NCBI GenBank assembly: GCA_934636325.1 | Contig: CAKUAK010000062.1 | Coordinates: forward strand, 1 to 11,454 | Length of the DNA stretch: 11,454 nucleotides | Direction: 5' to 3' | Source of the DNA: an uncultured Eubacteriales bacterium | GTDB lineage: Bacteria > Bacillota > Clostridia > Oscillospirales > Butyricicoccaceae | In this document: one piece after another, positions 1-6,176 of the stretch | How the letters are laid out: each line of letters opens with the position of its first letter | Position numbering within the stretch: position 1 is the stretch's first letter | Position numbers and translations under genes: made by a program | Notes under the pieces: generated by a model | The model's input: only the letters and a program-made list of their open reading frames with translations | Told to the model about the DNA's origin: nothing | Databases searched by the model: none

Positions 1-1
1 C

Positions 2-280
2 GTCGGCCGCGGCTGGGCCATCGACCAGCCTGCCCTTATCAAGGCGCTTGAGGACGGAAAGCTGCGGGGAGCTGCCCTTGACGTAACGGTCCCTGAGCCT
101 CTGCCCAAGGACGATCCCCTGTGGGATGCCCCCAACATTATCATCACACCCCATGTTTCGGGCAATATGTCTCTCGATGTCACCCGCGGGCTTGCCGTCG
201 ATATGTTCTGCAAGAACCTCGAAAGATATGCCAGGGGCGAAGCCCTGCATAATGTCGTCGACCTTAAGATCGGCTATTAA
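2..280 (+). CDS. D-2-hydroxyacid dehydrogenase, C-terminal fragment (5' end outside window)
   Basis: The reading frame is open from base 2 and encodes the last 92 residues of an NAD-dependent D-2-hydroxyacid dehydrogenase (phosphoglycerate/lactate/glyoxylate reductase superfamily). Visible landmarks are the V-G-R-G segment with an acidic-rich helix (ALIKALEDGKLRGAALDV), the PEPLP turn carrying the catalytic glutamate, and TPHVSGN carrying the catalytic histidine. These close the nucleotide-binding domain. The following helix, rich in Leu, Glu and Arg, returns to the substrate domain. The enzyme would reduce a 2-keto acid to the D-2-hydroxy acid in the cytoplasm. The substrate cannot be told from this fragment, because the specificity residues lie upstream. 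The gene ends in TAA, 12 bases before a strong hairpin terminator, so it is the last gene of its transcript. Confidence 0.9.
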   Translation, partial: VGRGWAIDQPALIKALEDGKLRGAALDVTVPEPLPKDDPLWDAPNIIITPHVSGNMSLDVTRGLAVDMFCKNLERYARGEALHNVVDLKIGY

Positions 281-292
281 TACATAGATATA

Positions 293-338
293 AAAGCCCC
301 GGCGCGGATCATAACACTGCGCCGGGGCTTTGATTTTT
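293..338 (+). terminator. Strong intrinsic terminator, probably bidirectional
   Basis: A perfect 13-bp stem (AAAGCCCCGGCGC at 293-305 with GCGCCGGGGCTTT at 319-331) encloses a 13-base loop and is followed by GATTTTT. Read on the minus strand, the same stem is followed by TTTTATAT. It can therefore end both the dehydrogenase transcript and the convergent transporter transcript that stops at 401. The 62 bases between the terminator and that gene hold only a short GATATC...GATATC repeat (358-379) and no gene. Confidence 0.93.
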
Positions 339-400
339 AAAAAACTATGTTATCGCAGATATCGAAAAACAGTGATATCGGATCTAATGGGCGGAAGCCC

Positions 401-934
401 TTATTTTTTTATGGCCTTGATAACGGCGGGAGAGACCAGCATGGCGATAAGTCCGCCGATGCATGCCGTGATGAGCTGGGGATAAGAGAAGGAGGCCGAG
501 ACCATCGCGGCGGCCTTTTCGGGAAGCGAAAGGATGTTGGGGACGGCAATCTTGACTATGCCGACATAGAGGGTGATGAACTTGAGCACAGCGCCGCAGA
601 CCAGCGAGATAGCCATATTTTTAAAGGAATTGCCATTTTTGCAGACAAAGCCCCATACCAGAACGAGGACGAGATTGCCGGCCATGATAAAGGGCACGAG
701 CTGCATGAAAGCCGGTCCGATGCCGAGAATAAAGGCGAAAACAGGGGAGAGCAGGGCGACGGTAATGCCCGAAGCAAAGCCTCCGCAAAGCACGGCCATG
801 ATGAGCACCATGTTGACCATAGAGCCGGTGACATACTGTCCCATGGGCTTTGTGACGCTCTGGAGAGCGACGAGGAGCGCGATAAAGATGGCTGTTGTCG
901 TGATCCATCTGATCTTTGATGTGTTGTTCTGCAT
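401..934 (-). CDS. ECF transporter S component (substrate-binding membrane subunit), substrate unknown
   Basis: This 177-residue, very hydrophobic protein has about five to six membrane segments (roughly 12-28, 37-60, 62-76, 79-97, 106-130 and 150-172). Its small size, the short positively charged start (SKIRW) and the glycine- and proline-rich middle (GIGPAFMQLVPFIMAGN) fit the substrate-binding S subunits of energy-coupling factor vitamin/metabolite importers. No ATPase (EcfA) or EcfT gene is adjacent, so it is probably a group II S component sharing a module encoded elsewhere. The start ATG at 934 has a GGAGG site six bases upstream. It is divergent from a Crp/Fnr regulator, and a -41.5 palindrome upstream suggests activation by that protein. 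I do not recognise the ligand. The family assignment rests on overall character, not on a diagnostic motif. Confidence 0.75.
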   Translation of the reverse strand: MQNNTSKIRWITTTAIFIALLVALQSVTKPMGQYVTGSMVNMVLIMAVLCGGFASGITVALLSPVFAFILGIGPAFMQLVPFIMAGNLVLVLVWGFVCKNGNSFKNMAISLVCGAVLKFITLYVGIVKIAVPNILSLPEKAAAMVSASFSYPQLITACIGGLIAMLVSPAVIKAIKK

Positions 935-954
935 AAATACCTCCGAAAATCATT

Positions 955-971
955 ATGTTCTGTGGGAACAT
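955..971. promoter_or_regulatory. Palindrome ATGTTC-N5-GAACAT over the transporter promoter start region
   Basis: Two perfect 6-bp arms (955-960 and 966-971) are separated by five bases. The element overlaps the predicted -10 box of the minus-strand transporter promoter (970-975) and its predicted start point near 963. A protein bound here would be expected to block transcription. It shares the TGTT...AACA outer part with the palindrome at 997-1012 but is one base shorter in spacing, so it may be a second, weaker site for the same regulator or an unrelated operator. Confidence 0.45.
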
Positions 972-1012
972 TATACTTTAAAATGCTTCAAAGATATGTT
1001 GCGCAGGCAACA
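963..1012 (-). promoter_or_regulatory. Activator-type promoter of the ECF S component with Crp-like site at -41.5
   Basis: On the minus strand, a perfect TATAAT (975 down to 970) predicts a start near 963. No recognisable -35 box lies 16-18 bases upstream. In its place is the palindrome TGTTGC-N4-GCAACA (997-1012), equivalent to TGTTG-N6-CAACA, the same layout as the Crp consensus TGTGA-N6-TCACA. Its centre is 41.5 bases from the predicted start, the classical class II activator position. The divergent gene encodes a Crp/Fnr protein, the obvious candidate ligand. The sequence elements are seen directly; the regulation is inferred. Confidence 0.6.
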
Positions 1013-1027
1013 AAAATGTGCTATCGT
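999..1027 (+). promoter_or_regulatory. Possible promoter of the Crp/Fnr gene, overlapping the operator
   Basis: TTGCGC (999-1004) and TATCGT (1022-1027) are spaced by 17 bases, and the GTG start is 28 bases further on. The boxes match the consensus only partly (three and four of six). The -35 box lies inside the 997-1012 palindrome, so a protein bound there would hinder this promoter while activating the divergent one. That arrangement is typical of negative autoregulation. Confidence 0.35.
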
Positions 1028-1055
1028 GCATGTAGATACATCGGAGGTGAGAGCT

Positions 1056-1733
1056 GTGGATGAAAATGATTTCAGGGTCCTGCTGGGCAGAAGCAGCCTG
1101 TTTGAAAAGGCCGACTATACCGGCCTGCGGGGCATACTCTCGGCATCTGGCCCGGCGGTCATGCGATACCGGAAGGGCGACATGATATTCTGGGAGCAGA
1201 CTCCGGTGACGGCCTTTGGGATATTCCTCTCGGGCAGCGGGATCGCCTACCGTTCGACCAGCTCGGGCAATAATATAATCATGGCACATCTCGAGGCCGG
1301 CAGTGTTTTCGGCGATATCCTCGCCGGGTCGGAGAATAAAAAAAGCCCTGTCAGCATCAGGGCGAATGCACCGTCAGAGGTACTTTTTATTGATTTTGAC
1401 GCCTATCTGTCGGCCTGCATGAGGGGCGGGGACACCGGAGAGATCCTGATTCGCAATTATATAAAGGCCGTGTCACAGCGGTATTTCGAGCTTCAGGACA
1501 GGGTCTCCTGCATCATAATGCCGACGCTGCGCGACAAAATAATGGATCTTTTGAAAAAGCACAGCCGCATCCCGGGCGAACCCTTTGACATTCCCTTTGA
1601 CCGCGAAGCCATGGCCGGGTATCTCAACGCCGACCGCAGCGCCCTCTCTCGTGAGCTTTCAAGGATGAAGTCCGAGGGAATTATTGATTATTACCGCAGC
1701 ACCTTCAGGCTGGTCAAGAACGACGATGATTGA
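1056..1733 (+). CDS. Crp/Fnr family transcriptional regulator
   Basis: This is a 225-residue two-domain regulator of normal length for the Crp/Fnr family. Residues about 15-115 form the cNMP-binding-type beta-roll sensor, with the RKGD turn at 39-42 and FGD at 85-87. A dimerisation helix spans about 127-160. The C-terminal winged helix-turn-helix includes REAMAGYLNADRSALSRELSRM at 183-204 and the wing IIDYYRSTFRLV. The recognition helix keeps the arginines equivalent to Crp R180 and R185 but has Ser where Crp has E181. The Crp cAMP cassette (RSA-type) is absent, as is the Fnr cysteine cluster; only Cys121 and Cys152 occur. The ligand is therefore unknown and probably not cAMP or an iron-sulphur cluster. 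The frame is open far upstream, but a GGAGG site (1043-1047) eight bases before GTG 1056 sets the start. It probably controls the divergent transporter and itself. Confidence 0.88.
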   Translation: MDENDFRVLLGRSSLFEKADYTGLRGILSASGPAVMRYRKGDMIFWEQTPVTAFGIFLSGSGIAYRSTSSGNNIIMAHLEAGSVFGDILAGSENKKSPVSIRANAPSEVLFIDFDAYLSACMRGGDTGEILIRNYIKAVSQRYFELQDRVSCIIMPTLRDKIMDLLKKHSRIPGEPFDIPFDREAMAGYLNADRSALSRELSRMKSEGIIDYYRSTFRLVKNDDD

Positions 1734-1736
1734 CCA

Positions 1737-2510
1737 CTACTGTGCGCCGGAGGGCAGGGGGATCTGCTTTCCGGCGTGGTCGATCTCGTAATTATCCCGG
1801 TATATCAGTTGGGATATCGGGACAAAGGAATAGCCCTGCCGGATAAGGTCCTCTATTATCGTCGGAAGAGCCTGCGGGGTGTACTTTGCCGCATTGTGGA
1901 AGAGGACGATCGCCCCCGGCTCAACCTTTCCGAGGACGCGGTCTATGATATCCTGTACCCCCTTTTCCTGCCAGTCAAGGCTGTCGACCGACCATTGGAT
2001 GGGGTAATAGCCGATCGACCGCAGGGTGTTTATCACCTTGTCGTCGTAATCGCCATAGGGCGGGCGGAAGAGGAAGGGCTTTTCGCCGGTGACCCTCTCT
2101 ATCTTGTCGCCGCAGGAGGTGACGTTGGAGATGATGTCGGCTTCCGACAGCTTTGTCATGTATGGATGGGTGTCCGAGTGATTCATGACCTCGTGCCCGG
2201 CGTCATGGAGGGCCTTGACCGACTCTGGATATTTATCGACCCATTGTCCGACGACGAAGAAGGTGACCTTTATATTGTATTTTCCAAGGATATCTATAAG
2301 GGTCTGGGTATCCTCGTTGCCCCATGCGGCGTCGAAGCTGAGGGACACGACCTTGCTGTCCTTCTGGACACAGTAAATGGGCAGCTGCCTTGAAGCGGCA
2401 GAGGCCATCACGGCCTGGCCGGGCGCCGACGAAAGAAATATCGCCGTGCATATGATGAAGGCGGCCGCAGGCAGCAGCCAGCCTCGCTGTTTTTTCAAAA
2501 TGGCACGCAT
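1737..2510 (-). CDS. Secreted polysaccharide deacetylase (NodB/CE4 family, PdaB-like)
   Basis: This 257-residue protein has an N-terminal export/anchor segment (KKQRG then a hydrophobic run, residues 11-30, with possible cleavage near ASAA at 36-39). The NodB fold follows: SFDAAW with D60, the HSDTH metal motif (H111, H115), FRPPYGDYDD with R149, DSLDW at 176-180, and LFH with H205. These enzymes remove acetyl groups from cell-wall or spore-cortex sugars outside the membrane. The usual TFDDG motif reads FDAAW, so the second Asp, normally a metal ligand, is Ala. A related departure occurs in the PdaB branch, and activity cannot be assumed. ATG 2510 has GGAGG seven bases upstream. The gene converges on the Crp/Fnr gene with only three bases between stops and no hairpin. 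No clear vegetative promoter is visible upstream. Confidence 0.87.
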   Translation of the reverse strand: MRAILKKQRGWLLPAAAFIICTAIFLSSAPGQAVMASAASRQLPIYCVQKDSKVVSLSFDAAWGNEDTQTLIDILGKYNIKVTFFVVGQWVDKYPESVKALHDAGHEVMNHSDTHPYMTKLSEADIISNVTSCGDKIERVTGEKPFLFRPPYGDYDDKVINTLRSIGYYPIQWSVDSLDWQEKGVQDIIDRVLGKVEPGAIVLFHNAAKYTPQALPTIIEDLIRQGYSFVPISQLIYRDNYEIDHAGKQIPLPSGAQ

Positions 2511-2580
2511 TGTTCCACCTCCGAAAGATTTTATGTGATATCTCTATTCGGATATAGGCCTAAAAAGACCGCTGGGAAGA

Positions 2581-2610
2581 TTGACATACCTCGGCGGCCG
2601 GTGATACGAT
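2581..2610 (+). promoter_or_regulatory. Strong promoter for comB and the restriction-modification gene
   Basis: A perfect TTGACA (2581-2586) is followed by 18 bases and TACGAT (2605-2610), with TG at 2602-2603 forming an extended -10. The predicted start near 2617 leaves a leader of about 19 bases with a GGGGAGA ribosome site before ATG 2636. It is the only convincing promoter for the two plus-strand genes that follow. Confidence 0.75.
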
Positions 2611-2635
2611 AGACAAAAATGAAGGGGAGATATAA

Positions 2636-3331
2636 ATGAATATAACGATAGATCATCTGACAGCCGGCGCGGCCAGGGCCCGCGGTGTGACCGTCATAAT
2701 AGACGTTTTCCGCGCCTATTCCTTTGAAAGCTATGCCTTCTCCCGCGGGGCGGAGGTCATTTATCCCGTGGCCGATATAGATAAAGCCTACGAAATGAAG
2801 CGGCGCGATCCATCCTTCCTGTTGGCCGGAGAGCGCCATGCCCGCATGGCCGAGGGCTTCGATTTCGGCAACTCTCCGATGCAGATAGAGGATCTCGACC
2901 TGACCGGCAAAAGGCTCATACATACGACCAGCGCCGGAACACAGGGGATAGCGGCCGCCGTCAATGCCGATGTCATCCTGCTGGGCGCTCTTGTAAACGC
3001 CCGGGCAACAGCCGAATATATAAAGAGCCTTGCACCCGAGCGGGTATCGCTGGTCTGCATGGGGCTTGAAAACCGCCGTCCGACCGACGAGGACACCTGT
3101 TGCGCCGAGTATATCAAGTCGATCCTTGAAGGCACGCCTTTTGACAAAGAGACAGCTATTGAAAAGCTGAGAAACGGCGACGGAAAACGCTTCTTTATCC
3201 CCGAGGATCAATCCTTTGCGCCCGAGCGGGACTTCTGGCTCTGCACACGGTTCGATAGGTTCGATTTCGCCCTCCGTGTCTATAAGGATCAGGAGGGGCG
3301 CGACCTTTCCCGCCCGGTCAAGGCGGAGTAA
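2636..3331 (+). CDS. comB: 2-phosphosulfolactate phosphatase family protein (ComB)
   Basis: This 231-residue cytoplasmic protein matches the ComB family along its length: VIIDVFRAYSF (20-30, with D23 and R26), GERHA (65-69), EGFDFGNSP (73-81), HTTSAGTQGI (96-105) and CMGLENRRPTDEDTCCAEYI (141-160, with an acidic cluster at D151-D153). Characterised members are magnesium-dependent acid phosphatases that convert 2-phosphosulfolactate to sulfolactate, an early step of coenzyme M synthesis in methanogens. Many bacteria that do not make coenzyme M carry this protein, so the physiological substrate here is uncertain. No other coenzyme M gene is nearby. ATG 2636 has a GGGGAGA site about five bases upstream. 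The stop is nine bases before the next gene, so the two are co-transcribed. Confidence 0.88.
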   Translation: MNITIDHLTAGAARARGVTVIIDVFRAYSFESYAFSRGAEVIYPVADIDKAYEMKRRDPSFLLAGERHARMAEGFDFGNSPMQIEDLDLTGKRLIHTTSAGTQGIAAAVNADVILLGALVNARATAEYIKSLAPERVSLVCMGLENRRPTDEDTCCAEYIKSILEGTPFDKETAIEKLRNGDGKRFFIPEDQSFAPERDFWLCTRFDRFDFALRVYKDQEGRDLSRPVKAE

Positions 3332-3340
3332 GAGAAAGCC

Positions 3341-6163
3341 ATGAAGGATATCGAACAGAGAAAGGCAGCAAAGCAGTTTGCCGCCGACTGGCAGGGCAGG
3401 GGCGACGAAAAGCAGGAGACACAGACCTTTTGGCTGGCGCTTCTGCAAAAGGTATATGGCGTGGCCGAGCCGGACAAGCTTATCAGCTTTGAAAAGACGG
3501 TCAACGTCGACGACGTTAAAACAGGCAAAAGCACCACCAAGTTTATCGACGGATATATCGGGGAGACCCGCGTTCTGATCGAGCAGAAGGGCGCAAAGAT
3601 CGACCTCAGCAAAGGCGAGACCCAGTCCGATGGGTCGCTGCTCTCGCCCTATCAGCAGGCACGGCGCTACGGCGGATATCTGCCCGCCGATCAGCAGCCC
3701 CGATGGATCGTGGTCTGCAATTTCAAAGAGTTCCGCATCCACGATATGAACCGCCCGAACGACACACCGGAAATTCTGATGCTGTCTGATTTAGAGAAAG
3801 AGTACACCCGCTTAAACTTCCTTGTGGATACCGGTGACGAAAATATCCGAAAGGAAATGGAGATATCCCTGCAGGCCGGCGAGCTGGTCGGGGTGCTGTA
3901 TGATGCTCTGCTCAAGCAGTATGCCGACCCGGAGTCGGAAGAGACCCTCAAGAGCCTGAACGCCCTGTGCGTCCGCCTGGTCTTTTGCCTGTACGCGGAG
4001 GATGCGGGAATTTTCGGCAGGCGGGGAATGTTCCACGATTATCTGCAAGCCCACCGCGCCGAGGATCGCCGTGCCCTCATCGACCTGTTCCGCGTGCTCG
4101 ACCAGAGGCCGGAGCAGCGCGACCGTTATCTTGATGACGATCTGGCGGCATTTCCCTATGTCAACGGCGGGCTGTTTGCCGATGAGAATATAGAAATTCC
4201 CCGCCTGGGCGACAAGATCATTGATCTGCTGCTCAGCCGCGCCAGCGAGGATTTTGATTGGTCGGCCATAAGCCCTACCATCTTCGGCGCCGTGTTTGAG
4301 AGCACCCTGAACCCCGAGACACGGCGCAAGGGCGGCATGCATTATACCAGTATAGAGAATATCCATAAGGTCATCGATCCGCTGTTCCTGGATGATCTGA
4401 AGGCCGAGCTTGCCGAGATCAAGGCCATTCCGGTCGACCGCACCCGCGATATGAGGCTGCGCGGCTTTCAGGATCGTCTGGCCGGGCTCAAATTCCTTGA
4501 CCCCGCCTGCGGAAGCGGCAACTTCCTGACCGAGACATATCTTTCCCTGCGGCGGTTGGAAAACGAGGCCGTCAAAGAGCTGATCGTCCTCGACAAGGGC
4601 AGATACGGCAAGCAGGTCAGCGGCCAGATGACCCTTGGCGAAGAGGGCATAAATCCCATCCAGGTCTCGATAAGCCAGTTTTACGGCATCGAGATAAATG
4701 ATTTTGCCGTCACCGTTGCCAAAACGGCCCTGTGGATCGCCGAAAGCCAGATGATGAAGGAGACCGAGGACGTCGTACATATGGCGCTCGATTTCCTACC
4801 GCTGAAAACCAATGCCTGTATTGTCGAGGGCAACGCCCTGAGGCTCGATTGGGAGGCCATAGTGACGAAGGCGCAGCTTAATTACATCATGGGCAACCCG
4901 CCGTTTGTAGGCGCACGATTGATGGATGCTTCTCAAAAATCAGATGTCAATCTGATTTTTGACGGCTGGAAGAACGCCGGAAACCTCGATTATGTCTGCT
5001 GCTGGTATAAGAAGGCGGCCGATCTGATGAATGGTACAGAGATACGCAGCGCGCTTGTTTCGACCAACTCTGTTTCGCAGGGCGAAAGCGTGGCAAATCT
5101 ATGGAAGCCGCTTTTCGACTGCGGTGTTCACATTGATTTTGCTTATCGCACATTCCGCTGGGACAGCGAGGCCAAGATAAAAGCCCATGTTCATTGTGTT
5201 ATAATCGGCTTCAGTATCGCACCAAATCATAAAGAAAAGGTTCTGTATTCCGGTGACCGCGCCCAGATCGTCAAAAACATCAACGGTTATTTGCTTGACG
5301 CGGAAAATGTGTTTGTTGAAAGCAGAAATAAGCCGATCTGCGATGTGCCCGAGATAGGAATAGGCAATAAGCCCATTGATGGGGGCAACTATCTGTTTAC
5401 CAAAGAGGAAATGGAAGAGTTCATCAAGAAAGAACCGCGATCTCAGCAATATTTCAAACTCTGGTATGGCTCACAGGAATTCATCAATCGCTGCCCGCGG
5501 TATTGCCTGTGGCTGGGAGATTGTTCACCCGGCGAACTGCGGAAAATGCCGGAGTGTATGGAACGTGTAGAAGCAGTCCGCGAGATGCGTCTTTCCAGTA
5601 AAAGCGCGGGCACAGTGAAGCTCGCAGATAAACCGACACGATTTCATGTTGAAAATATGCCATATGACAGGTATATTTTGATGCCGAAAGTTTCTTCTGA
5701 GAAGCGGCGGTATATTCCTATGGGGTTTATGAACCCAGACACACTTTGCAGCGACCTTGTATTCATTATCCCAAACGCTACACTTTATCACTTCGGTGTC
5801 CTGACCTCCAATGTTCATATGGCATGGATGCGTGCTGTCTGCGGGCGGCTGAAAAGTGATTATCGTTACTCCAAGGATGTCGTCTATAACAACTTCCCGT
5901 GGCCGAAGCCTACCGAAGAGCAAAAGGCAAAGATCGAACAGACGGCACAGGCCATCCTTGACGCCCGGGCACTCTATCCCGATTGCAGCCTTGCCGATCT
6001 ATATGACGAGGTGACCATGCCGCCCGAGCTTCGAAAAGCCCATCAGGATAACGACAAGGCGGTCATGCAGGCTTACGGCTTTTCGGTCAGGGAAATGACC
6101 GAAAGCACCTGCGTGGCCGCCCTGATGAAGCTCTATCAAAAGCTGGTCGAGGGGAAAAACTGA
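3341..6163 (+). CDS. MmeI-type (Type IIL/IIG) single-chain restriction-modification enzyme
   Basis: This 940-residue protein, close to MmeI's length, carries DNA cleavage, adenine methylation and target recognition in one chain. The N-terminal nuclease has a D-(X)n-EXK site, FIDGY with D70 and EQK with E81 and K83. A helical connector covers about 155-330. The methyltransferase has GGMHYTS (331-337), motif I DPACGSGNF (387-395), YGIEIND (448-454) and motif IV NPPF (519-522), the N6-adenine type. The target-recognition domain runs to the family signature NNFPWP (850-855), followed by a helical tail. Such enzymes methylate one strand of an asymmetric site and cut at a fixed distance, so no separate methylase is needed. 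No frameshift or lost catalytic residue is seen, so it may be active. The ribosome site is poor (GGAG 12 bases away, across the comB stop), so translation is probably coupled to comB. Bases about 4921-5880 are AT-richer than the rest. The recognition sequence cannot be read from this data. Confidence 0.93.
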   Translation: MKDIEQRKAAKQFAADWQGRGDEKQETQTFWLALLQKVYGVAEPDKLISFEKTVNVDDVKTGKSTTKFIDGYIGETRVLIEQKGAKIDLSKGETQSDGSLLSPYQQARRYGGYLPADQQPRWIVVCNFKEFRIHDMNRPNDTPEILMLSDLEKEYTRLNFLVDTGDENIRKEMEISLQAGELVGVLYDALLKQYADPESEETLKSLNALCVRLVFCLYAEDAGIFGRRGMFHDYLQAHRAEDRRALIDLFRVLDQRPEQRDRYLDDDLAAFPYVNGGLFADENIEIPRLGDKIIDLLLSRASEDFDWSAISPTIFGAVFESTLNPETRRKGGMHYTSIENIHKVIDPLFLDDLKAELAEIKAIPVDRTRDMRLRGFQDRLAGLKFLDPACGSGNFLTETYLSLRRLENEAVKELIVLDKGRYGKQVSGQMTLGEEGINPIQVSISQFYGIEINDFAVTVAKTALWIAESQMMKETEDVVHMALDFLPLKTNACIVEGNALRLDWEAIVTKAQLNYIMGNPPFVGARLMDASQKSDVNLIFDGWKNAGNLDYVCCWYKKAADLMNGTEIRSALVSTNSVSQGESVANLWKPLFDCGVHIDFAYRTFRWDSEAKIKAHVHCVIIGFSIAPNHKEKVLYSGDRAQIVKNINGYLLDAENVFVESRNKPICDVPEIGIGNKPIDGGNYLFTKEEMEEFIKKEPRSQQYFKLWYGSQEFINRCPRYCLWLGDCSPGELRKMPECMERVEAVREMRLSSKSAGTVKLADKPTRFHVENMPYDRYILMPKVSSEKRRYIPMGFMNPDTLCSDLVFIIPNATLYHFGVLTSNVHMAWMRAVCGRLKSDYRYSKDVVYNNFPWPKPTEEQKAKIEQTAQAILDARALYPDCSLADLYDEVTMPPELRKAHQDNDKAVMQAYGFSVREMTESTCVAALMKLYQKLVEGKN
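4921..5890 (+). other. AT-rich segment of the restriction gene covering its target-recognition domain
   Basis: Counting by hand, 4921-5880 is about 47% G+C. Six 60-base blocks sampled elsewhere in the same gene (at 3361, 3841, 4021, 4081, 4441 and 5941) range from 55 to 63%. The lowest blocks lie at 5401-5460 (38%) and 5641-5700 (32%). The shift begins just after the NPPF codons (4895-4906) and ends at the NNFPWP codons (5888-5905). The change therefore follows a domain border, as expected if the recognition module was acquired by recombination. Natural constraint on this domain is an alternative. Confidence 0.65.
4933..4962. repeat. Perfect 13-bp inverted repeat inside the restriction gene
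   Basis: TCAAAAATCAGAT (4933-4945) and ATCTGATTTTTGA (4950-4962) are exact reverse complements separated by GTCA. The repeat encodes SQKSDVNLIFD and lies 27 bases after the NPPF codons, at the left edge of the AT-rich segment. In RNA it would form a tight tetraloop hairpin ending in a U-rich arm. It could be a recombination scar, an RNA structure affecting expression, or chance under codon constraint. Confidence 0.8.
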
Positions 6164-6176
6164 CCTCCTGTTCTGC

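Noticed and set aside
397..419. Hairpin GGGC-GGAA-GCCC followed by a T-run near 390-409, as a plus-strand terminator
   Set aside because: Its stem is only four base pairs and it follows a far stronger terminator with no plus-strand gene between; the T-run is the lysine codons at the transporter's 3' end.
347..919. A 190-residue plus-strand frame opposite the transporter gene, rich in Asp, Gly and His
   Set aside because: It is antisense to a protein with clear membrane segments and a good ribosome site; its odd composition is what the reverse of a membrane-protein gene gives.
573..1055. Upstream extension of the Crp/Fnr frame, overlapping the transporter gene
   Set aside because: The extra residues do not resemble a domain, and the GGAGG site before GTG 1056 gives a protein of normal family length.
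2521..2560. A sigma-E-like -10 (CATAAAAT on the minus strand) before the deacetylase gene
   Set aside because: The predicted start would fall inside the ribosome binding site and the -35 match is poor.
2531..3742. A 403-residue minus-strand frame opposite comB and the restriction gene start
   Set aside because: It is a shadow of two strongly recognised plus-strand genes. Other long frames, such as 6234-7502 plus, 3812-4780 minus and 9749-10861 minus, are shadows for the same reason.
3341..6163. Restriction enzyme as a BREX PglX or a Type I HsdM subunit
   Set aside because: It carries its own D-EXK nuclease, has MmeI-type NNFPWP and tail signatures, and no BREX, HsdR or HsdS gene adjoins it.
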